Assembly: GCA_011959405.1 (NCBI GenBank)
Contig: BLLX01000001.1
Span: 1 to 64,000 of the forward strand
DNA from: Muribaculaceae bacterium
Lineage (GTDB): Bacteria; Bacteroidota; Bacteroidia; Bacteroidales; Muribaculaceae
Length of the DNA stretch: 64,000 nucleotides
Reading direction: 5' to 3'
Shown here: positions 57,645 through 64,000 of the stretch, in pieces
Layout of the letters: every line of letters starts with the position of its first letter
How positions within the stretch are numbered: position 1 is the first letter of the stretch
Notes under the pieces: model-generated
Told to the model about the DNA's origin: nothing
Databases searched by the model: none
Seen by the model: only the letters and a program-made list of their open reading frames with translations
Made by a program: the position numbers and the translations under genes

Positions 57645-57844
57645 AATAGTTTTGTTTAGATGCTATAAACATCATAGTATCATATATATAACAGAACACT
57701 GGGGCAAATGTTCACTCTTTGATGGGAAATATGGTTTAATACTGCACACGACTTTGAGCCATCCGGCTGATTAATATTTCCAGGAAAGTGGTACAACTGA
57801 TACTATTGATATTCTGTTATTAAAGTTATCATGACGACGTATAG

Positions 57845-60832
57845 CTATTTCGTTTTAGGAGATTTATTAAAGTTCCACCTGATGTGGAATAAGAAATAAT
57901 TGGGAATTGTATTTGCCACAATTTCTGTCCTTGCCTGAGAATTGATCCTATAGCTTATATTGCTTAGTTGGTGGAGCAAATCAAACCCATCAATCGCAAC
58001 AAATATTTTGCCTTTGAACAAAGATTTGGATACACGGAGATTCCATATTAAATCAGACTGATTCAATATCGGATCCAGATATCCATTTCTCATATAAAGT
58101 GATATATCCGTTGATAATTCCCAATTATATGGAAAGTTGAGGATGGCGCTGATTCCCACGTCAGAATTCCATGCACTGAAGTTATTGAACGTAATATGAT
58201 CACTTTGATAGTTTCTAAATTCTACAGCTCCTTTCATGGTTAATCGATGACTCCCGACTTTCCAAGTAAATTTCACATTCTCTTTACAACTGAAGGTGTT
58301 GACAGACCGTTTGTGTGGAACTTGTTTCAGGTTATGATCAACGTCGGAATATGATTCAAATAAATCTGACGTATGCGAAAACATGGGAGTAGTTTGGGCG
58401 GAAATTTCAAATCGTCGGAATGTCCCGAAATTGGTAGAAAATGAGTAGGATGCTTTGATATCGTAATTACCATTGATATTGTATGGGCGCTCAGTCTGCT
58501 GCCCGGAAGATGTATTATATAAAAGGCCATGTGTCAAAGCATTAATGTATGACAAATATGTAATATTAGCATTATGCACCTGACTTCGCTTGTAGTTAGT
58601 ATGATTGAATTTCATGGTTGTTGCAATTTTATAAGAATCTCGAATGTCGGGATTGCCCATGATTGTATATAAAGGATTTGATGTGTTTATATAATCAATC
58701 GCATCAAGCAATGATACCCTTATGGGGCTGCCCGAAATGTTTAGGTCCCAATTTGTTTCCTTTATTTTTCGTGAATCATCTCCGGTTAGGTAGTGTTTGT
58801 ATAGACTGTTTCCTAAATAAAATGCGGGGAACAAATTTGTTCTATGATTATTATGATTTGTAGTTGATAAATACCTGATTCGTCTATCTGAAAATTCTAA
58901 ATCACAAGAATAATTTATGCTGAAATTCCAGTCCTTGAGCTCTCCGAGCCATGTGTATACAGAAATACAAAGAGAGTGAGAGTGCTCGTTTGTATGAAAT
59001 GTATAACTCTGCTCTTTGTCAATAGACGTTTCATAAATAGATGCCGGTGGCAGAATTCCGATTGGATAATTGTCGTCATTTAACGTGTTGAGAAGATATA
59101 GGTTAGATGTGCGAGTCTTGTTGTTGCCTCTGTATTTATAAACTAATTGCAAATGATGGCCATATAGAATTTCTGACAACATTTGTCGGAATTTTAAATC
59201 TGCAGAATAGTTCCAGTCATATGATGGATATTGTTTGAAATATTGATTACCGAATGTTTTGAGACTCTCTGAGTAATCCACTCTGAATTTGTTGAATCTA
59301 TTCGCTATAGTGTTGTGAAAGCCAATATTAACATCTAGAGTAAGCATATTCTTTAAGCCTGTAGACTTGGTCTTAATGTCGCCGATTGCCCTAATCTTCC
59401 CACGCAAATGTTTATTTGAATATTTGCTTTCGCCTAAGTTTCGATTAAGCAAACATTGCCGATAATCTGATTTATACTCATATATGTTTTCTACTATCTC
59501 TTGAGTGATACTATCATTATAATTACTGTTTAACGTTGCTGATATATAATGCTGGGAATCAGAATTGCGTGAAAATTCAAATTCCGGTGAGAGCGATATG
59601 CTGGCACGATTTCCGGCGTCGAAGGCAAAATAGTGAGATGTCTTTACTGACAATACTTTGTTCCGGCCATTCATCCATCCATAAGAAAAATTATCTCCTT
59701 GCGGAAGATATGTTTGAGTCGTGGTGTGGCTATCGTTTGAAATCAACGTATTTACTACATCAATACTGCCTTTTGCTTCCCATTGGTTTTCATATCCCTG
59801 AGCAATGTATGATATGCCACCCAGTTGACGGAGACTCATGCCACTGCCCATTCGGTCGCTACTCCATGATCCGTCACTTTGACCCGGTTTGTCCGCATCA
59901 CTGAGATTGTTTGCACCTCCATATGCCGAAAAAGAGACGTTGTCAGAGAACAATAAGCCAAACAGTTTACCGAGGTACCTGCCGGAAGTGCCATATCCAC
60001 CTTCAATATTCAACAGTCCGCCTGTTCGGTATTGACGCTTAAGCCTGACGTCCATTACGTATTTGGTGTCACCTGTGTTGTAACCCATAAGCCTGCTTGA
60101 ACGTCCGGCGTGATTATACACAGCAATATCCTTTACGGTAAAAGCGGGAAGGTTTTCAAGCATAAGCTGATTATCCCCATTGAACAAATCTTTTCCATTA
60201 AGCAACAGTGTTTCAACAAATTTGCCATTTACATATATACGCCCATTTTTTCTGAGTTCCACACCGGGCATTTGCTCAATAATAGCATCCAACGAACTGC
60301 CTTCAGAGAAAACAAATGCATCAGCATTATAGATCAAAGTGTCCCCTTTGTTATAGAACATTACCTTGGATGCTGTTACTGTAACCTCATTAAGTTTCTT
60401 ATTTTTTACACGACTAAGCGAAATTGTCGGGCCATCATATGTCACGTCGCTCTCCTTTAGGTCTGAGATTGCAATTCTGATCCTTTCAGACTCATAAGTC
60501 CCTTGTTTTTCAATTTCCTGTTGCATAGATTCATTATCACCTGCAATAGATACAGTAGGAGACATCACAACTAAATCGTACGACGCATTTCCCCAAGGTA
60601 CACGAATCATTGACACTTCCGACATTCCATACCATTTAATGGGAACTTCAGTAGAATCAAGGGAATTATACATCGCGAATTGCGGATACAGAATTGGACG
60701 TTTGGTTATTTGGTCAATTATCTTTACACGTAATTGCAGCCATCTCGGAACTGCTTGAGCAGGAACGCTTATAAAGAAGAGTGCTCCTATAATAGTAATC
60801 AAGGCGAATGCTGCTTTAGTTTTTTTGGTCAT
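57845..60832 (-). CDS. TonB-dependent-receptor-like outer-membrane protein
   Basis: 995 residues: signal peptide ending at PAQAVP (about 29), a carboxypeptidase-regulatory-like beta domain (about 30-140), a plug-like segment with SSLDAIIEQMPGVELRKNG and LLLNGKDLFNGDNQ (about 175-240), then a barrel-rich region rich in aromatic/polar strands to the C-terminus. A TonB box is not evident. Relatives are 'outer membrane beta-barrel family proteins' found near peptide biosynthesis and export genes. It precedes the peptide B gene on the same strand, 200 bases away, so it could export or import the peptide. Confidence 0.8.
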   Translation of the reverse strand: MTKKTKAAFALITIIGALFFISVPAQAVPRWLQLRVKIIDQITKRPILYPQFAMYNSLDSTEVPIKWYGMSEVSMIRVPWGNASYDLVVMSPTVSIAGDNESMQQEIEKQGTYESERIRIAISDLKESDVTYDGPTISLSRVKNKKLNEVTVTASKVMFYNKGDTLIYNADAFVFSEGSSLDAIIEQMPGVELRKNGRIYVNGKFVETLLLNGKDLFNGDNQLMLENLPAFTVKDIAVYNHAGRSSRLMGYNTGDTKYVMDVRLKRQYRTGGLLNIEGGYGTSGRYLGKLFGLLFSDNVSFSAYGGANNLSDADKPGQSDGSWSSDRMGSGMSLRQLGGISYIAQGYENQWEAKGSIDVVNTLISNDSHTTTQTYLPQGDNFSYGWMNGRNKVLSVKTSHYFAFDAGNRASISLSPEFEFSRNSDSQHYISATLNSNYNDSITQEIVENIYEYKSDYRQCLLNRNLGESKYSNKHLRGKIRAIGDIKTKSTGLKNMLTLDVNIGFHNTIANRFNKFRVDYSESLKTFGNQYFKQYPSYDWNYSADLKFRQMLSEILYGHHLQLVYKYRGNNKTRTSNLYLLNTLNDDNYPIGILPPASIYETSIDKEQSYTFHTNEHSHSLCISVYTWLGELKDWNFSINYSCDLEFSDRRIRYLSTTNHNNHRTNLFPAFYLGNSLYKHYLTGDDSRKIKETNWDLNISGSPIRVSLLDAIDYINTSNPLYTIMGNPDIRDSYKIATTMKFNHTNYKRSQVHNANITYLSYINALTHGLLYNTSSGQQTERPYNINGNYDIKASYSFSTNFGTFRRFEISAQTTPMFSHTSDLFESYSDVDHNLKQVPHKRSVNTFSCKENVKFTWKVGSHRLTMKGAVEFRNYQSDHITFNNFSAWNSDVGISAILNFPYNWELSTDISLYMRNGYLDPILNQSDLIWNLRVSKSLFKGKIFVAIDGFDLLHQLSNISYRINSQARTEIVANTIPNYFLFHIRWNFNKSPKTK

Positions 60833-60929
60833 AGTATGTCTGGTCTCTTTACTATTCTGGAAGTGGAGGGAAATTACATATAATAAATTAAATATTCAAA
60901 ACATATACCATAAGAATCACCATCTGTTT

Positions 60930-61055
60930 ATCAGATATATAGAAACATGTATCTGGTTAATATGAAACTTGCAGCAAGAATGTATCAGCAATTCCCTTGT
61001 CTTAATGAGTGTTCTCACCAGGCCGGATAATATATGATGAACTGACCAACTATTA
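60930..61055 (+). pseudogene. Decayed copy of a GT2 gene 3' end
   Basis: The sequence matches 53972-54099, the last part of the GT2 gene at 53374-54114, with many substitutions. It reads NMYLVNMKLAARMYQQF and LNECSHQ before a one-base deletion that breaks the frame; after it the frame resumes with IIYDELTNY. No 5' part is present. The 614-base gap around it (60833-61446) otherwise shows only AT-rich sequence and no convincing gene. Confidence 0.7.
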
Positions 61056-61446
61056 TTTTCTGGATTAAATATTTTGTGTGTCAATTATATTTAGCCATTA
61101 GATAGTAGGTAAGTTTATACAATATTGCTAAAATTTTTCTAAATTTAAGGATTTTTTTTTAAAGGATTACAATTATGTGTGCGAAATTTAATATTTTTTA
61201 ACTCTACGGTGGCTTGGTGGCACCACATTTGGATTTCTATCGGGGCAACAGCCACGTTTCATACCTGGTTAAGATGCACGTTCTTTAGTGACTATATAAA
61301 AGGATTTCACGATATGCAGTTCAAAAACATGCCGTGCAGGATATTTCTGATTGAGCGAAATTCGTAATATTGCTGACCAAAATTGTTTGAAATAAAAAAT
61401 TATCGCTATATTTACCCCACTATAGTTATTGGCTAATAGTTTATTT

Positions 61447-62136
61447 ATGAAAAAGATTCTATTTATTGCAGGTCTGTTATTGATTCTTAGTGCTTGCGGA
61501 ACCAGTGATGACAAAACCACGGTAGTCGACTTAGTAACCGTGCCTGCGACTTCTGACCGGTGGACATACCTGATTGACGGCGATAATCAGCTAGTCGCCT
61601 TTACCACTGATTCGGTTGGAAAGGCTCGTCTGGATTTGGAAATTGATTCTGTAAAGCACCTGATTCTTATTCATTCGGACTCTAATTTTAGCGCTGAGAC
61701 TTGGGTTATGCCCGGTGAGCAGTGTGAGGTAACTGTAAACCGCGTGGCGCCTGAACCGGAGCGCCAGATTTCTACTACCGGCGTGTTCAAGGAGAGGACC
61801 GAAGCCGCTTATTCAAAAGCATTCGGCGAATTTTACCAGCTGGTTGCAAATGATAATTTCTATGTCGAGCTTAATGGCGATGAAGTTAGCTATGTTGACT
61901 TCCTTATCGCAAAGTATAAGGAGCATCTCGACACGCTGAATTGCCATCCTGAATTGCCATCAGCGGTCAGAAAGGAGGCTCTGCGAACTCTGAACAACAA
62001 GATGATTGACCACATCGAAGACCCTACTTTCTGGCTGGAATTCTGCTCGAATTTGCGAGGATACACTGGCCCAATTGCACCCACCTCGCTTTCTAAAAAG
62101 AGTAAAGAACGAGCGTATAAGGTTATAGTAGAATAA
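61447..62136 (+). CDS. Lipoprotein with DUF4369-like N-terminal domain
   Basis: 229 residues from the ATG at 61447 (MKKILFIAG). The lipobox LSAC sets the lipid Cys at residue 17. A beta-rich domain (about 20-110) is followed by a helical region to the end. This is the layout of the N-terminal two thirds of many Bacteroidota TlpA-like lipoproteins, but no thioredoxin domain follows, so it may be shortened. Next gene is the paralog of the TlpA-type lipoprotein. Confidence 0.65.
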   Translation: MKKILFIAGLLLILSACGTSDDKTTVVDLVTVPATSDRWTYLIDGDNQLVAFTTDSVGKARLDLEIDSVKHLILIHSDSNFSAETWVMPGEQCEVTVNRVAPEPERQISTTGVFKERTEAAYSKAFGEFYQLVANDNFYVELNGDEVSYVDFLIAKYKEHLDTLNCHPELPSAVRKEALRTLNNKMIDHIEDPTFWLEFCSNLRGYTGPIAPTSLSKKSKERAYKVIVE

Positions 62137-62380
62137 CTGATGGGATTATAATCAGCAGATAGAACCATCCTAGACTGGAAAACCATGCAAAATTGAGGCA
62201 TAGCAATAATTATTTTTTCTCAACAATCTGATTCAGAGTGTAAAAATCAATCCAAATCGTTGTGTCTCCAATTCTCGCACAACAATCACAATATCCATAA
62301 TTTCAAAGAACTCTTATGATTTTTAGTGGACACAGATGAAATTCTTGACAAAATAAATACTTAATTACCCACTTCTCTTT

Positions 62381-63499
62381 ATGACAACACATCTCTTATG
62401 GGCATTTATAGCCCTTATTATTACTGGTTGTACCACAAGAACGGACATCTCACTCCCAGTTAATGAAATTAAGCAAGGCGTAGCCGAAGTTACTATAAAA
62501 GTTAACGACCAGTCTGAGATTATGTCTGCTAAAGATATCGTTGGTGAAGTATATTGGAAGCCATTACTTGACTATAATTATGTTGATACTGTGAACCTCA
62601 TACCTGAGCCCGCTATTATTACGAATGGAACGGGACTAGTGCCGATGGAAACGCTATACCGGGACGCAGTAAGTATGATAATCAGGACAACTAACGGGCA
62701 AGATATATGCCATCTTAATATTGGTTTATCACAGAGTTCGCCCCAAATAATTACGCTGAACTTCAATGCAGACGGAAAATTCCTTAACGTTGATGTTGAG
62801 GGTGGTACTGGCAGGAGTGACATTTCAGGCCAGTATGGTAGAATATTTGAAGCTTACGGCTCATCAAGTATTGGCACAAAGGAAATCTGGGAGGATAGTG
62901 AAAAATTTTTGAATTGGCAGTTAGAAAAGGAGATGAAGGAAAATATTAGTGCCGTCAAAGCTGTTGAAATTTCTGATGTAGAACGTCGTTGGATTACTCG
63001 CGCGTTAGAGCGCGATTACTGTCTAACTCGAATTGTTCCATACAAGGAGCGTGCTCTTACTTTCGGCGTGGATTTTGCCAATGTTGATAGCTCGAAAATA
63101 ATAGCGCCCGAATGTAGCTTCTATCGGTTTCTGAACAATCTGGATTATTCAACTGATATGCTAAATGACTTTCCCCTTGGATTACGTAGAGAAATGAATG
63201 CAATTCTTCGGGTGCTTTTGCCTAAGATTCAGTTTATCGGAGAAACACCGGTTGAAGAATGGAAAAGAAAGGCCATTAAGGAACTTAAGGGCATTATAGA
63301 TAATCCTACGCCTCTTCTGCTTAATCTCCTTGCAGCGACTGCTTATTTGCAGCAAATTCAAGGACAAAATCAACCTTTGACAGATGTGCAAATTGCTAAT
63401 ATTAAATCAGCGTTTGTCAACGATGACCTTGGGAAAATTATTCTATCTCGTAATGCTAATCCTTATCCAAATGTAAATCAAAATATTATATGGCAGTGA
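62381..63499 (+). CDS. Lipoprotein paralog lacking the thioredoxin domain
   Basis: 372 residues with lipobox ITGC (Cys17). Residues about 200-357 match residues about 194-341 of the TlpA-type lipoprotein at 43,181-44,650: the shared pattern I-x-NP-x2-LLL-x-LL-x-A ... PL-x3-QI-x-N ... L-x2-IIL is clear. Here the protein stops where the other enters its linker and CRPC thioredoxin domain. It is followed after 111 bases by a Cys-rich peptide gene. A binding role without redox activity is inferred. Confidence 0.7.
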   Translation: MTTHLLWAFIALIITGCTTRTDISLPVNEIKQGVAEVTIKVNDQSEIMSAKDIVGEVYWKPLLDYNYVDTVNLIPEPAIITNGTGLVPMETLYRDAVSMIIRTTNGQDICHLNIGLSQSSPQIITLNFNADGKFLNVDVEGGTGRSDISGQYGRIFEAYGSSSIGTKEIWEDSEKFLNWQLEKEMKENISAVKAVEISDVERRWITRALERDYCLTRIVPYKERALTFGVDFANVDSSKIIAPECSFYRFLNNLDYSTDMLNDFPLGLRREMNAILRVLLPKIQFIGETPVEEWKRKAIKELKGIIDNPTPLLLNLLAATAYLQQIQGQNQPLTDVQIANIKSAFVNDDLGKIILSRNANPYPNVNQNIIWQ

Positions 63500-63665
63500 T
63501 TAGCAACAAGCGAGTGTGTTTTTAGAAACTATTTCCTATTTTTTTATTGTTCGAATAGTGAACAAATTGTATTTTAGTTTGTTTATAAGGAAGATAATAA
63601 AAGCATAATTATGAAGAACAATAAAAATTAAATTAGAGAATGCAACACCTTTAACATCAGCAGAG

Positions 63666-64000
63666 ATGCGTGAAGAATCCGTTGACAGAATATGGCCATT
63701 TGATCCTGATAAATGCGGCATTACTGAACTTTGCCCCGATGGGCGTCGAATTTCATGTCAAGGTCCGGTTGGAACATGTAAACGATTATATGTATCTTTT
63801 GGCGATTCAGGAACGGATTCATCTGGTGCTTCATCTTCATTTTTATTAGGAATAGCATGTGGAGATACTATAATTCATTGTTCGGATGGGTCCTCCGGGA
63901 CAATGCCTGCAAAGGTAAGTGCATGTTTAGGGAAAAAAGAATGGGATACATGTACGTTCCTATCCTCGAATGGTTCAGATAAAGGCGGATATTGCCGATA
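63666..64000 (+). CDS. Cys-rich peptide (peptide C), running to the window edge
   Basis: Open from 63615 on; the first ATG is 63666. From there 111 residues with nine Cys: LCPDGRRISC, VGTC, IACGDTIIHCSDG and a final ACLGKKEWDTCTF and GGYCR. The first part matches peptide B and the last part peptide A. Upstream in the same frame it reads IKLENATPLTSAEM, a leader-like sequence without a start. The ATG at 63611 (MKNNKN) would join it if one A of the run 63623-63627 were missing. The last two bases (ta) may begin the stop codon. I infer a secreted, disulfide-rich product. Confidence 0.55.
   Translation, partial: MREESVDRIWPFDPDKCGITELCPDGRRISCQGPVGTCKRLYVSFGDSGTDSSGASSSFLLGIACGDTIIHCSDGSSGTMPAKVSACLGKKEWDTCTFLSSNGSDKGGYCR

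Noticed and set aside
61179..61367. 62-codon plus-strand frame before the lipoprotein
   Set aside because: AT-rich context, odd composition rich in Trp, Phe and Ile, no start signals, no family resemblance.
45308..63680. One shared programmed frameshift signal in peptides A and C
   Set aside because: The required shifts are in opposite directions and no common slippery site or downstream structure is visible.

Overview
The window is a piece of a Bacteroidales chromosome, most likely of a gut Muribaculaceae-type bacterium. The order rests on a type III glutamine synthetase, T9SS-like C-terminal tails on secreted proteins, an OmpA-fold cell-wall anchor, KdsA, and several promoters of the Bacteroidota type (TTTG or TTG, about 20 nt, then TAnnTTTG). 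The family is inferred from overall gene character only. No rRNA, tRNA or CRISPR array was found.

Positions 1-43,035 are ordinary, densely packed chromosome. They hold an OmpA-like protein; glnN next to a long purF; a Dcp-type peptidase; a very large secreted adhesin-like protein; an AraC regulator beside the decayed 3' end of a RibD/DHFR-like reductase; a retropepsin-like protease; a GH123-like secreted hydrolase; a purL - AmpG-like transporter - DUF2752 - dnaG operon on the minus strand; two transporters; an ilvA-prmA-mazG-(secreted protein)-topB-(small Cys protein) operon on the plus strand; and a nine-gene minus-strand operon (DUF5106 - mnmA - bifunctional nuclease - MFS - rsmE - kdsA - TPR - GHL10 - GT2) that combines RNA modification, LPS sugar synthesis and envelope genes.

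From 43,181 to the right edge the window becomes a mosaic. Two AT-rich accessory blocks (about 43.2-46.9 kb and 52.0-64.0 kb) flank a core-like piece with a CotH-family protein and the aspartate/alanine cycle genes aspT-asdA. The first block ends with an IS30-family element flanked by a 15-bp direct repeat.

The accessory blocks look like one dispersed peptide system. Three small Cys-rich Gly/Ser-linker peptides (45.1, 57.3 and 63.6 kb) share leader-like and core motifs. Around them are a C39-like/VKOR/DsbA-like disulfide-forming membrane protein, a TlpA-type lipoprotein with CRPC and a paralog without the thioredoxin domain, another lipoprotein, a large TonB-receptor-like outer-membrane protein and three glycosyltransferases. 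I infer secreted, disulfide-bonded, possibly glycosylated peptide products. No radical SAM enzyme, LanB/M enzyme or peptidase-containing ABC exporter is visible here; they could lie to the right. Two of the three peptides show an apparent one-base frameshift in the leader, and a decayed copy of a glycosyltransferase 3' end lies beyond the outer-membrane gene, so the locus has been duplicated and is eroding or varying.
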